The position numbers and the translations under genes are program-made. From Mucidula mucida (taxonomy: Eukaryota > Basidiomycota > Agaricomycetes > Agaricales > Physalacriaceae): a DNA stretch of 25,011 nucleotides. The stretch covers positions 1-25,011 of the forward strand of contig JADNYV010000503.1 of the NCBI GenBank assembly GCA_015501055.1, written 5' to 3'. Numbering within the stretch: position 1 is the first letter of the stretch; the number at the start of each line of letters is the position of its first letter. Under the pieces are notes generated by a model. It searched no databases, was not told the DNA's origin, and was given only the letters and a program-made list of their open reading frames with translations. Positions 9,291-19,953 of this stretch are shown piece by piece.

Positions 9291-10974
9291 CCCAAACGCT
9301 GAATACAAATGACTGCCACATGGTTGTGCCAACAGGATCATGCTAGATGAAGTTTTGCCCTCCGTCCCGTTCAGACATATTTTAGCGTCGCGAGCCCAGG
9401 CGCTTACTGGACACAGCCTTTGATCTCGCACTCGACAGGTTCGTGTTTAAATGCTCAAAGTGCCAGTTGATGTTCTGCTATCCGGCTGTCTTGACCCATT
9501 CGTGTTGCTGTTCAGCTGACAGAACATTTGAATGCGCTCTGATTCTGTGTTCACGTTCAGGTGGCGAAGCGAGGATTTCCTTGTTGTTTCTCATAGGTCG
9601 TCTTCAGAGGAGTCTACCTCACTTGCATAATACAACAACCTAGTTCACGGTACATATTTCAATGAAATTGCATTGATACAAAAAATCTCAAGTTGGAGAA
9701 GTAGCAGCTGCGGGACTACTCATATGGTGCAAGGTCAGTGCCATTGCTGTCATACCTGCTGTCTAACATGGGTCAAACCTCAACAAACGACGGGAATTTC
9801 CTTTGAGAAACATTTCTGCACTCGCAGGCACTCTACCGAGTTATTTTTCGGTGCTAGCCACAGCCAATCTGAAAGAACGTGGGGGGATTAGTGCAGCAAG
9901 GTCAGGCAAAGCCAGTCCTTGCTGCTGTATACTAGTTGTATGTCTGGATGCTCCTTTTGTTAACCCTTTTGCTTTCATGTTTATCAGCAGTGTACTTACT
10001 CCTTTGTTATTTCGTTCAAGATAACTCCTCTTCTTGCTTGGACCGGGCCGTTGGCCGCTCCCTAAGTACTTGAAATAGGCTACAACCTGCTAGTACTGAC
10101 CGACATCACACTGGCGCGTAGATACTTTATAGAATGTCGTTTCATGCTGATTTCAAAGTGGTCAGTTACAAGTACGGGCGGGAATCCCGGCATCTGTTCT
10201 AAAGCAGAACACTGGCAGGGTGCCGCGATCGATTTTTTGTCTCTGACCACCACCACACGCGCCTAGCATCATCGACATGGTCAGCAGCCGCGAGATCATA
10301 CTGGGGACAACTCTTTGACGTTTAGGTCGCGACTTACGCGGCGTTCAAGTCGACGGAGATGAAATGATACTCGCGTCTCTTGCCCAGCACAAGAACCTGC
10401 GCCACGAGTGAATCCAGACACCCATTCGCGTTAGATTGGCCGTCAGGTATGCCCGCCCTGATGTTCACTGCAAACAATAAACTTTCTATTATAGGACGCC
10501 CTTGCCGCCACCGGATACGCGTTGGAGAAGCAGGTGGTCATTGACAGGATCAGGACGACAGAGATCGAGTGAGCGCGGCGATGCCTGGTTGCATTGCTCG
10601 TCGTTACTATCTTCAGCATCACCATCTGCACATCCGCTTCGCCGCCACATATACACCTCTCCTTCGTTTATTCGCTGCGTGCACACACACTCTCCTTGGT
10701 ACATCACACGCATATACTTTCCTTCCTCCACCATCTTACGTCTTCCTTTCGCATTTTCACGCACTGTATCGCTAGCTCATGACCTGTATCTATTCCTACT
10801 TCAATATTCGCTGTTTTACTACCAATTCGATCGATATCGTAAATGTACTTCGTTGTGATCCTGCGCGCAAGCCAACTACTCAGCGGCAAGAATGTTTGTT
10901 GGTGTTCTCAGCGTCTTGGATATTCGCCACACAGGGCTGCTGTTCGCGAGTGATACAAATGTTCAATTGACAGA
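9291..10974. other. Gene-poor stretch with one weak candidate small gene
   Basis: I recognise no gene family here. A weak plus-strand candidate has an ATG at 10277 (reading VSSREIILGTTL), an AG acceptor before 10326, and a clear 48-nt intron at 10447-10494 (GTATGC..TATAG). A final open stretch, 10495-10572, encodes DALAATGYALEKQVV and ends TEIE before TGA. A pyrimidine-rich stretch that looks like a fungal 3' UTR follows at 10610-10800. However, the pieces do not join in one frame: a stop interrupts the middle part. It is either a decayed small gene or chance. The rest (9291-10270) shows nothing definable. Confidence 0.3.
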
Positions 10975-11221
10975 GAGATGCAGAGTAGAGAATACAAGTT
11001 GCTACATAAATGACACTACGCCATAAAAACAAAACCCCCGTATCTTTGCGGCTGGCGAAATGGTTCTACTTAAAGATAACTACAAGTAGATGGCATAATA
11101 AATAGAGTGAAACATGGGAAGTAGGCATACAATGTAGGTGCTGAGGAAAACATAAGTTGATACGCTACGAGAGCAATGATTGGGGTATCAATATGCGGGG
11201 TATTCATGATGGATAAATGTC

Positions 11222-12688
11222 CTAGTCCTCAATCATATCGAAATTGAAGAAATTGTCGAACACCTTTTCCTCTTCCTCGTCCAAAGATTCAGGAACAAAC
11301 TTGTCGGAGGCAAGTTCAGTCCTCGCGTACTCATCTGCTGATACACCCCGCAGCCAGCGGCAACCGGGAATAGTCAAGACCTTCTCCTTCTTCTTCGGGA
11401 CCTTTGCGGAAGGCGCGTCAATCTCTTTGTCGTTGACCGGCTTCGTAGCAGGTGGAGCAGAACGAATAGACGTCGTCGATGGGGCATTGTGAACGGCGGC
11501 TGGAGCAGGAGGAGGAGAAACGACGTCTTTCTTGTCACTGATGGACTCCGGTGTGGTTGCAGCACAGTTCGGGTATGAATTCATAGTCGGGATACGCGAA
11601 CGACGAACGTTGAAGGGAACGGCAGGTTTCGCAGTAGGCATCGCCGGCGGGGGGTGATACATACCATAAGTAGAGGGTGCTGCTTGAGTGTGAGCTGTTC
11701 TGGAGCAGCGTTAAAACAAGATCAATAAAAGGAAAAGGAAAAGGAGTTCTTACTGAGCTGTCGCCGTATGTACAGGGTAGTGTGCGTGCGAGTAATGGCG
11801 CGCGGAAGGATTCGTGAGGGGCATTGATGCAGTGTATTGATAGGTGGGAGCCGCTTGGCCGTGAGTCATCCTGGATGAGAATTAGAACAAGATTTATAAT
11901 AGGAAGACGAGTTCTTACTGGGCTGTCGTGAGAGGGTATTGGGGAGCGGTAGGATTTGTGGGGGGCATTAATGCAGGGTATTGATAAGAGGGAGCCGCTT
12001 GGCCGTGAGTTGTCCTGGAAGTGATGTTAGAACCAAATTAATGATAGGAAGACAAGGTCTTACTGGGCTGTCGTAGTAGGGGCATTCGATGTACGAGGGT
12101 AATGGCGCGCGGAAGAATTCGCGGGGGGCATTGACGGAGGGTAATGCGACAATGAAGCAGAGGGAGCCGCTTGACCTCGAGGAGCTCTGAAGAGTCATTA
12201 GAAACAAATCAGCGTCACGAAAAGAAGCTCTTACCGTGGTGCCATAGCAGGGATAGTTGATGGATGGGGGAGTTGAGGAGTGGTAAAGGTCGCGCCAGGC
12301 ATGAATGAAGAGTACGAATAGAAGGGAGCAGACGACGGCGCCTGGCCGTGAGCAGGTCTGTAGCACAGTGAGCAGTGCATAAAGAAGGGAACAAGAAACT
12401 CTTACCGAGCAGCTGACATAGGGTACGGTGCGTATTTCAGATTCGCGGGGGATTTTGTTGAGGCGGCATGGCCATTTGTTGTTTACAGTACGCCATGGCG
12501 TTCGGGCCCAGCACGGGAGGGTTTGGGTTATCGTCGGACATCAACCTAGCGATGTCGATTGTCCCATCGGGTAGAATGACGTTGAAGGAGCCCGTCGCCG
12601 CGGGCTGAAGGTGGGGAGCGGGCACCGATGCGTTTACTTTGAACGTGGCTTGCTTGCCAAATTTCTTGGTGCTCTTATCTTTGGCCAT
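11222..12688 (-). CDS. Tandem-exon Pro/Ala/Gln-rich protein, copy B (unknown function; one frame break in exon 1)
   Basis: Paralogue of the 606-2065 gene with the same six-exon structure: 12688-12406, 12357-12235, 12186-12064, 12014-11919, 11870-11754 and 11699-11222, with introns of 48, 48, 49, 48 and 54 nt. Exons 2-6 are all in one frame by my reading, with symmetric phase-2 borders. Exon 1 has five G at 12447-12451 where copy A has six (1823-1828), so the frame breaks about 80 codons in (after QQNPP) and meets a stop soon after. The C-terminal exon keeps the TIPGCRWLRGVSADEYARTE block and the acidic tail (ending DMIED). With the missing base the product would also be 406 aa. Conserved coding in exons 2-6 argues that the gene is, or was until recently, functional. 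The single homopolymer difference could be an assembly error. Confidence 0.75.
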
Positions 12689-12968
12689 TATTAAAATGAT
12701 TGAGAGTGTAGAAGAGGTAGTCTAGATGAAGAAAGGACGTCGGACGGCGAAACACTGAATCCCGTCGATGGTGGTCGTGATGGTCGTGAGAAAAGGCTTT
12801 GTAGTGTCACATGCTGCGCTTGTAACAGCGGAATAGACCAGGTCACGAGATGGCGTTGTGGATGAATGTGGCGGTGTTCACAATGCACATCGTGCCGGTT
12901 TCTTGACCCCGTTAAGAGCGAAGGTATAAACAATGTCGAGCTCTCGTTGATGCTATACTCCAGCGTGG
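12689..12968 (-). promoter_or_regulatory. Upstream/promoter region of copy B
   Basis: Counterpart of 2066-2345, differing at about eight positions. It covers the presumed 5' UTR and core promoter. Beyond 12968 the two copies diverge abruptly, so this marks one end of the near-identical tract. Confidence 0.5.
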
Positions 12969-13435
12969 CGGGGGAAACAAAGGCGTGGAACCAAACCAAA
13001 CCCTGTCAATTTGTGAATTTCAGACAAGGACAAAAGACAGGGAATTTAACCTCCAGAGCGCTTGTTTTCGGACCAATCTGTTGCGCCACGCTTCCCAAAA
13101 TTGGCCGGTTTTACGTTTCATACATCAGTCCTGTATTTGCGAGGAGAGTATGCATTGTAGAGATTATTGTCGTTGCTTCAGAGCTCGAACTGAGTGCTGT
13201 CAATATGGAATGAGCGATAATGACACTAAGAAGATACACAACACGTACTTTGGTTATAAGCGCGAAGTTCTTGCGGGGACAGGCCTACCAGGCCTCCGAC
13301 GGCGCGACCTTTGGAATCGAATGCACCGAAAATCGCGGGGGTAGTCATGTTCCTAACCCCTTCGAATCCAACCACTGACTCGCCGCAGTGCATCTTGATT
13401 CATAGGCGTGACAGAAACAATCTTTTGCCAGTCGA

Positions 13436-14160
13436 AAGTCTAACTACGTGGAGATTCCGCTGTATCTGTCATATCTGGAAGAAGGGATGTATTTTGACCA
13501 CACTTACCTCACTTCGCCCCAAGAATTTCGGAGTTCGAGGCCTCGCTGCGGCCAAACATATCGCGGGAAGCCAAGGAGTTTTTTCGGGGGTTCATAGAAC
13601 TTGAACTGTCTTGAATCGCCTATCTATAATCCTAGCAGTATCTCTTCAAAGGAACACTGTCAACTTTGAAGAGTGTACTGGCCTTTGTTCTTGGAATCGG
13701 ATAGACGAACGCGTCTGCTTACACTTGAACTCGCTGGAATGAAGGTGGCTAAGTAAGGAAGGCTTCCACGGCGGCCCGATATTGCGGAAACGGTCACGCG
13801 ACTTTAGTTAGCCGTGCGCCGAGCTCTCAAAACATAATTTGAGATACTCTCCTGATATGTCTAGCGAACCTTCAGAAATCTAAGAAAAGATGGATGATGA
13901 CCATACTGTAATTAATGAATGTCCATGACAAAAAGCGCAGTAAGTTATACGGAAAGACTGATAATATCTTAAATCGAAAAGACAGAGGGTATCCCTCTAC
14001 GCAACTTAGCAGAACCCATGTGTGTCCCAGCGCTCACTCCCAACACCAGCAGGAACAATGAAAATGTCAGTGGTGTATGTCTCACTTATGTTATATGTAC
14101 ACGTGTAGCACGGATGTTATAGGTACACAGGCTCCGAATGTACACCTTGTCTGAAGACCA
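13436..14160. other. Intergenic stretch, nothing recognised
   Basis: No open frame with family signal, no RNA gene and no repeat shared with the rest of the window was found. Short AT-rich patches occur near 13890-13980. Confidence 0.5.
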
Positions 14161-14164
14161 CCAT

Positions 14165-14780
14165 CATGTCTGCGCGGCTAGCCGAGTCCGCATACCTACA
14201 GTGGGATCATACTTGCTCTTGATATCGCTCAGCCTAGCGTAGTTCGGTCCAAAAGAGGTGGTTTGGAAGTTGGGCTCAAAGGTATCCGCCTCGTTCGAAT
14301 ATGCACCCGCGTCCGTTCCGATGACCTCTTCGAAGATCGGCGGCTGAGTCTTTTGGAAACGCTCCATCGGGCCTCAGCCGGGGTCGCGTCGTCCATCCAG
14401 GAATTCACAACCATCATCTACAGAGTGGCCACATAAGTATTGTCTTGAGTAAGACATACGTGAGTCTTGGACGTTCACCACTGCGGAATGATAGCAGAGT
14501 CGATGTTAGCGTTGGTCGCGACTTGCCCTAAAGGTCAACGGCAGGTCGCTTCGTGATCAGAACATATACGTACCTCCTTGTATCATCGTTCCAAGAACGC
14601 GACGTGACCAAGTCAGTCTCGGAATCAAGAACAGGCAACAGTGACCCACTTGTAGGCCCCGATCTCGAATAGCTTCGTATACATCTGCCCAATGACAGCT
14701 GGTGATACGTACTTCTGGAGGCGATCAAAGCAGTAGTACTCTGTAGCGTGCTGTTAGTCCTCCCGAGCGAGATCCCCGTT
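14165..14780 (-). pseudogene. Berberine-bridge-type FAD oxidoreductase, C-terminal remnant
   Basis: The minus strand keeps C-terminal motifs of FAD-linked oxidoreductases with a BBE domain, usually secreted or secondary-metabolism enzymes carrying a bound flavin. GAYSNEADTFEPNFQ and FGPNYARLSDIKSKYDPT lie at about 14180-14310, the conserved NEAD..EP.(W/F)Q and N..RL..IK.KYDP pattern. Upstream on the strand are NSWMDDATPAE (14376-14412), a recognisable 42-nt intron (14418-14459, GTATGT..TGTAG), and VATNANIDSAIIPQW (14478-14522) followed directly by an in-frame TGA at 14475-14477. A frameshift separates the DDATPAE segment from the NEAD segment. Farther upstream, KLFEIGAYKWVTV and LLPVLDSETDLVTS at 14580-14690 are in different frames. 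The usual residues after KYDP are replaced, and no FAD-binding N-terminus could be identified. It is a dead gene. Confidence 0.75.
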
Positions 14781-16600
14781 GTATAGACGCGTCCTGGGCC
14801 ACGCTCAGGTCGTACTACGCGAGTTTGCGAGCCAAGAAGAACATGGGTGTTTAGCCGGCGTTGTAAAGCTAGGATGCTGAATAAAATGGCACCGCAAAGC
14901 GTTTACATTCAGTGCTCTTATGATAATCTCTTTGCAGCTGTTCGTGTTGTCAAAAGGCAGATAGCTTCACAAAGAGACTTACCGGGTCGCGTTAAGCATC
15001 CAGCGTTGTTCAAGCCCCATTTCAGAATCGTCCTCATAAGTCATTGTGATGATTGTGAAAGGCAGCCTCGCGCTAGTTCAAAGACCCGAGTATACGTACA
15101 ACGCGGCTCGTCCTGGCCGTTGTACAACAAATTGTAGGTGATAGTACTGACTGCGCATTGTGATTCTGTACCGGGAACAACAATCGACCGATTGGTGAAG
15201 GCGCGTGTTCTGGCATCCCTGTACAAAGATGACGAACAGGAACTTGAGGGCCACGGCATAATGGTAACTCACCGAGTGAGGTGGAAGACATAACTTTGTT
15301 TGGATCTTGACTATGCCTCGATCGCCTGGCACACAGGTTACCGTTGTCTTCATCGTCGAATCAGCCTTGTTCGACTTTAAGATATCAAGCCAATCAATTC
15401 CGATGCCCATCTAGTAAGCCGTCAAAATCAGAGAAATGGGCGAAGAATAATGTTATGCCGAGTACAACTCTTGCGCGTTCACAAGTCGATGCAGAAGCTT
15501 TCCGAAGAAAGCAGGAGGGAACCAAAAATTATAAGCTGCGCAATACCCGTCAGAGCCTCGTACACATCACCAACAACACACCATCATGAAACTGGTGTCA
15601 TTCAAGGCCTGGTCTCAATGTTCAGCAGAAGCGAGCGTAAAAGTTGGCGGAATGACGCGAAAAGGTCATTCCCGATGAGGGCGTACAGCCAATTGCGAGG
15701 ACCGACGTAGCCCTCCAACAAACGACTCGCTTCCACAAGGCTCGGAAGTGTCGAAGAGGTCCACGGGCCCTGTAAAACAGTTCCCTCAAGGACATCGACG
15801 GACACTCTGCCAACGACTACCTCAACTGGGTTTTTGATGGTAGAGTTGTAGGCGCTCCCAATATCCTCCCCAAATCATGAGGATGATATGAGGCGCGTTG
15901 CAAGCAGGCGAGACTTTGCCTGCTGTAGACAAGTAGCACGGCCCGTGAAGGCCAAACTAGGTGTTCTGCTCCACATACGATCTCGTACGAGTCGCATGCG
16001 GAGCTTAGTGTGGTGTGCTGGTAGGCAAGCAGGTGCAGAAAGCTGCAGCTGGCGTTCAAGAGAACGCATCACGCGCCGATAGCTCTTGGTCGGTGAGAAT
16101 GCGCTATGCTGAAGGTCATCCAGCAACCGCTCGGAAGAACATGACGGTCAGGAAGGAAGGGAGACCCTGGGAAATCGATGGTTGATCAGGTGCAATGTGC
16201 CGTTACGTATACGTGATGCGCATTTGAATCCTAAGATGGACACCCGAAAGATTGCGGTTTTGTCTCCTTACATCTCATCGCTTCTAGGCTCTGGAGTCTT
16301 GCAGACGACCGCAGCCCTTGTACAATCTAAGACCTTTTTTGGAGGCTTGGCTTTAGAGCGCATTCTGACTGGCGGGGGTAGAGAGATCGAGTTAACGCAT
16401 CGCCGTTTTGAAAAGCCTATTAGTGAGCGTCACTCAAATTTCGCTTACTTTGCAGCGCTAGCGCATCGCGTGTCTATGAAAACAATGTCCAGAAATAGAT
16501 GTAAATTTTGCATACTGAGGACATTGGAGGCACCTGTACTAGGACCCCATGAGGCACAGAATAGCATGACATCGAAGAATTACCAAAGTTCGTCGCCCGT
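14781..16600. other. Decayed or intergenic stretch between the FAD oxidoreductase remnant and the next gene
   Basis: If the FAD oxidoreductase was once full length, its N-terminal half should lie here on the minus strand. I see only short open runs, for example one with NRSIVVPGTESQ near 15150-15200 and one with VSVDVLEGTVLQ near 15770-15805, in different frames, and no FAD-binding motif. A plus-strand ATG frame at 16236-16643 (135 codons) has no family signal and a composition that does not look coding. I call no gene. Confidence 0.4.
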
Positions 16601-16614
16601 CAACAGAACGGTCT

Positions 16615-18783
16615 CTACCGGCCAATCCGATCTAGCAGACTAGCAGATTTGGGAGTTGTAACGCGTGTGTCCGGCGGGGTGTGCTTCTTCGCAGCACCTA
16701 GAATAGAAAACCCGCCACCTCCTCCGCCAACACTTGAAGCGGCAGCCCCACCCTTGATGGAAAACCCTTGCGGAACGATATCTGCAGTAGAACGCTCTCG
16801 TCCACGTCCTCTCAATCTGTGTCCGCGTGCAGGCAGCGACGTTTGTGTCGGCCGTGACAGCTGACGAAGTTGGGCTTGTAAGTAAATTTGATATCCGGAT
16901 GACGGTTTCTGTGAACCCAAATAGGTGATTTGCAGTGAGTATGTTGTACAGCAAAAATGTAAAGGCGCGGATGAGGGAACCCCGTCAGTGTTTTTAGTGT
17001 GGCGCTGTTTTCTCTGGCCAGGTAGGCTCTAAGAAAGTCCCAGATGAATCCGGCGGAAATAAGACCCAGAGGAGGTGAGTATCAAAACACATGAAGGATT
17101 GTACTGAATAACAGTAGCAACAACAGAGATGATATTCACAAGTGGATATACAAATTTGACGAACGATGCCCGAATAGAATCTTTACCAGTGTCCGCCGAA
17201 AACCACTACAGATATGTCCAGGCATACTCACCACCACGATCCCTTCTCAACATCTGCATTCTCTTTCTCTCGGACGATCCTCTTACGCCAGATACCCTCC
17301 AAATGCTCCCCATGCAATAGAAACGAGCCCGGAATGGTCTTGGTGATAGGCGATGTTTGCGGGTCACCGCCTGACGAATCTCCGACGACCGCATTCCTGC
17401 CCATCGGCGACGCAATGCGCTCTTGAGTCTTCCCAACGCTCCTAGTCGCGCGCCGCCGCAACTTGTTCGCCCTCTTCAGTGATTCTCCGACCTGTCCTTC
17501 AGATGGAGTCGGCTGTTCTTGATTCGGCGTGTCCTGCAAGATGCGCGCCTTCTTGGTTTCGCGAGCAGTCATTTCGGTCTCAAACAGGCGTTTCGTCAAG
17601 GACGACGAAGATGGCGAACGAGGTGAAGGAGAGGAGTCGTCGACACTGAGAGGACTGGAAAAGTGCGTCGTAATTGGACTTCTCTTTGATGCGAGAGGAC
17701 TGGAAGGCGTAACAAGCTCCGTTTCGTCATGATTGAGAGGACTTGCTTTGTTGTGAGAGCCATGAGAGTGTGTCTGTGTGAGATTAGGCTGCGTAGATTC
17801 TGAGGTAGGAGTTGACTGCTGGCGAGGGTGGGAGATAGGAACCATGTTGTCGGCTGCGGGTGATTTAGTCGTCGATGTTGTAACATTGATTCCAGACGAC
17901 GAAACGACTAGACCGCCGTTCTGGGTACTTATAGAGAGAGGTGATGCCTTCTTGACTACACGCAAGAAATACTGCACAATATCGAGTGTGATATGAGAGC
18001 AAAGTTCGAGAGCGAGGTCTTTGAGATGGACACAACAGAGGAGGCTGAAAGTGTGTAGATGATATGGTGCAGTTCACCTAGTCACCACGTGTCATACCCA
18101 GTCGCCAATTTGAGGTCTTAAAATTCTTGAAACTCAAAATGGCCTGAAACGTCGATTTTTGAGGTCGAAAAAATTTGCGACAGTGTCACACTCTGTGACC
18201 TCTCTGCCAAAATGTCACGCTCGCCAAATCCGGTCCGGGTCATTTTATGCAGCGCTCTCAGTTTTGATCCAATTAAAAATTTCTCTTGGGAAGTTGTTCC
18301 TTTCCTCAAAAGAAGCATTTTGGCTAGAGGAATAAGAAATCCAGCGACAGGTGACATCTCTATATGGCTTGTCACAAAGTAGTGAACTGCACCATAGAGG
18401 ACCGTAAAGACGACGTCATGCGGCAGAACGATTTTGTTCCCAGTGAACAGGCAGTATGGGTAGGCCGAAACAAGATAGAAGGACTTCAGTCGCGCATACT
18501 CGAACACAAAGTTGGATTTGGCGATGTCTCCAGCAGTGCATTGTGCCGCGGCCCCAACAAGGGCGTCGTAGACACGGCGGGGCATCGTTTGAGTTGCTTT
18601 GGATCTCCCAAGGGCAGAGAGAGATGATATTTGCGACAGATGAAGATAGAAAGGAGATGGACAGAGTTTGATTTCTTCCCGCCTAATAGAATACTGCTGG
18701 ATAAGCGCGTCGGCGAGCAGGCGTATATTATGAATAGCGTTGTCTGTGTCCGCGGTTATAGCTGAAAGTAATGGAGTCGCCAT
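16615..18783 (-). CDS. Hypothetical multi-exon protein with Ser/Thr/Pro-rich centre and RG/Gly-rich C-terminus
   Basis: Not recognised. Exon 1 starts at ATG 18783 (MATPLLSAITADTDNAIHNI) and runs about 220 codons with hydrophobic patches such as DVVFTVLYGAVHYFV and VAGFLIPLAKMLLL. Exon 2 would run 18018-17232: an ALELCSHITLDIVQYFLRV segment, then a long disordered Ser/Thr/Pro-rich stretch with basic patches (KRANKLRRRATRS). It ends at a strong donor, GTGAGTATGC, at 17231. The last exon, 16908-16615, encodes an RGRGRER patch, a poly-Gly run, FSILGAAKK and the end SASLLDRIGR. It is preceded by a 41-nt intron (16949-16909) and an open stretch with LARENSATLKTLTG. Two joins are unproven. Exon 1 reads into a stop at 18118 just before a good donor at 18097, and losing one T would open it. 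The acceptor of the third exon was not found. It could be two genes, or one gene in early decay. Confidence 0.45.
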
Positions 18784-19065
18784 GTATGATAGGTTGCTAT
18801 TAATTCATTAGCGAGACGTTATCAAGAGCTGCAGGGCGCGTACGAGGATAGCAAGCGAGACGGTCGTGGTAGAACACGAGAAAGGAAGAGCCTGAGGAGG
18901 CAGTAAAAAGGGCGCTGTCACCGGAGTCACGGGAGTTCCTTTCCGATCGCATTTCTGCTTTCAGACTGTCTCGACCGCTCCTCATTCTTTGCGCGTTCTA
19001 GCTAGCCAGCGAATCTCATCCTCCATGGTGAACGTTTTGTAAGGCCTATCTGGATAGTACCTCGG
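18784..19065. other. Spacer between the hypothetical gene and the retrotransposon LTR
   Basis: About 280 nt upstream of the minus-strand hypothetical gene, so it should contain that gene's promoter. The retrotransposon lies immediately beyond it. No motif is clear enough to name. Confidence 0.4.
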
Positions 19066-19220
19066 TGTAGCACCACAATTCTTATGGCACTAGAGGAGAT
19101 CACTGGACCCACACTCCTCTTTCTGGCGGCGAAGCCAGGGTAGTGCGAGTCCTCTGCTGCCAGACACTTGTATAGAGCTCAGATCCTCCTGTCCTTCACC
19201 CTTTTGCTTTTGTGTCTACA
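19066..19220 (+). repeat. Putative 5' LTR (155 bp)
   Basis: The interval starts TGTAGCACCACA and ends TGTGTCTACA, giving a perfect 5-bp terminal inverted repeat (TGTAG/CTACA) within the usual TG..CA ends. Two bases later a TGG starts a plausible primer-binding site, the standard spacing. A length of 155 bp is short for a fungal Ty3 LTR. The partner LTR is outside the window, so the borders cannot be confirmed here. Confidence 0.55.
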
Positions 19221-19222
19221 TT

Positions 19223-19240
19223 TGGTGTGAGTCACTACTC
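19223..19240 (+). other. Putative primer-binding site
   Basis: TGGTGTGAGTCACTACTC starts two bases after the proposed LTR end. A TGG start is expected for pairing with the CCA end of a tRNA. It does not equal the common initiator-Met site (TGGTATCAGAGC), so the primer tRNA is not identified. Confidence 0.45.
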
Positions 19241-19953
19241 TTTTGGAAACTGGATGTGCACCATTCAATACTCTCCGAGCTTTCGAAATGGCTGGCTGCT
19301 GGTGCACTTTCTATCCTTCTGTAAACCTGGGGTTTACTCGGACGAGGAAGATCGAGAGACATCCCATTTCGGGTGACGTGTTGTTTGGCTAAGGAGTGTT
19401 TGGTTACGGGCGGAGATTTGGGGTTTGGGGATCGAAGAAGGACCTGGAGCTTCTGACCACCATCTTGTATCCTCTTATCATTGCAGTCGCTATAGCAGGG
19501 TGTGTTCTTGTCACTTGTGTGTGCCTTTTTCTCTCTCTTTTCTCTCTCTATCGCCTTCATACGCGTCGCGCCTCATATCTCGTATCAAACATATCTACGT
19601 GTTTACCGTCGTGCTCGCACGACGGGTTTTCACTTTTTTTTTGACACGAAACACACCCTCCGTTCTCCCGCCTTTTTCCACGTACACGCCTTTTTTCCTT
19701 CCGTGGTTGTTCCGTGGGCCCTTTTACCTCGCAATCTGCACTTCTGCCCTTTTTCTACATTTTGAAACACATATACGTATCTCGCCCTTACGGAAGTGAC
19801 GAGCTCGAGTGTCCTATCGACTCTTACGCCCATTTAACGTTGACCTGTTCTTCCGCGCACGATTTTACGATTTCCCCGCTTTGAATTCCCCGCCTTTCCC
19901 GATTACCCCGTCTTTTCCCTGCCTCGCGTTCTCCCCGTATCCCAGTAACTAAT
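19241..19953 (+). other. Retrotransposon leader, pyrimidine-rich
   Basis: About 710 nt separate the primer-binding site from the gag ATG. From about 19510 to 19950 the plus strand is strongly C/T-rich, with repeated CTCTCTCT, TTTTTCC and CCCCG runs. No gene is called. Such leaders usually hold the packaging and dimerisation signals and, in fungi, CT-rich stretches often precede translation starts. Confidence 0.6.

Larger units (their letters stand above)
10975..13435. repeat. Segmental duplication, copy B (partner 395-2810)
   Basis: Direct-repeat partner of copy A with the same gene order and orientation. The start is set where the AGAGAATAC motif first matches copy A. Towards 13435 the homology fades in divergent upstream sequence, where CACTGACT..GCC and TAGGC..ACA..A blocks still align. 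Nothing at the edges marks a transposon: no terminal inverted repeats and no target-site duplication were found. Confidence 0.85.

Noticed and set aside
10640..10850. Pyrimidine-rich open frames of 60-118 codons
   Set aside because: Low-complexity C/T-rich DNA that keeps frames open by composition; more like an untranslated region.
13360..13372. TTCGAATCC, a tRNA T-loop-like motif
   Set aside because: No acceptor stem, anticodon arm or A box in the flanks.
16236..16643. Plus-strand ATG frame of 135 codons
   Set aside because: No family signal, no intron signals and a composition unlike the real exons nearby. The end overlaps the last exon of the minus-strand gene.
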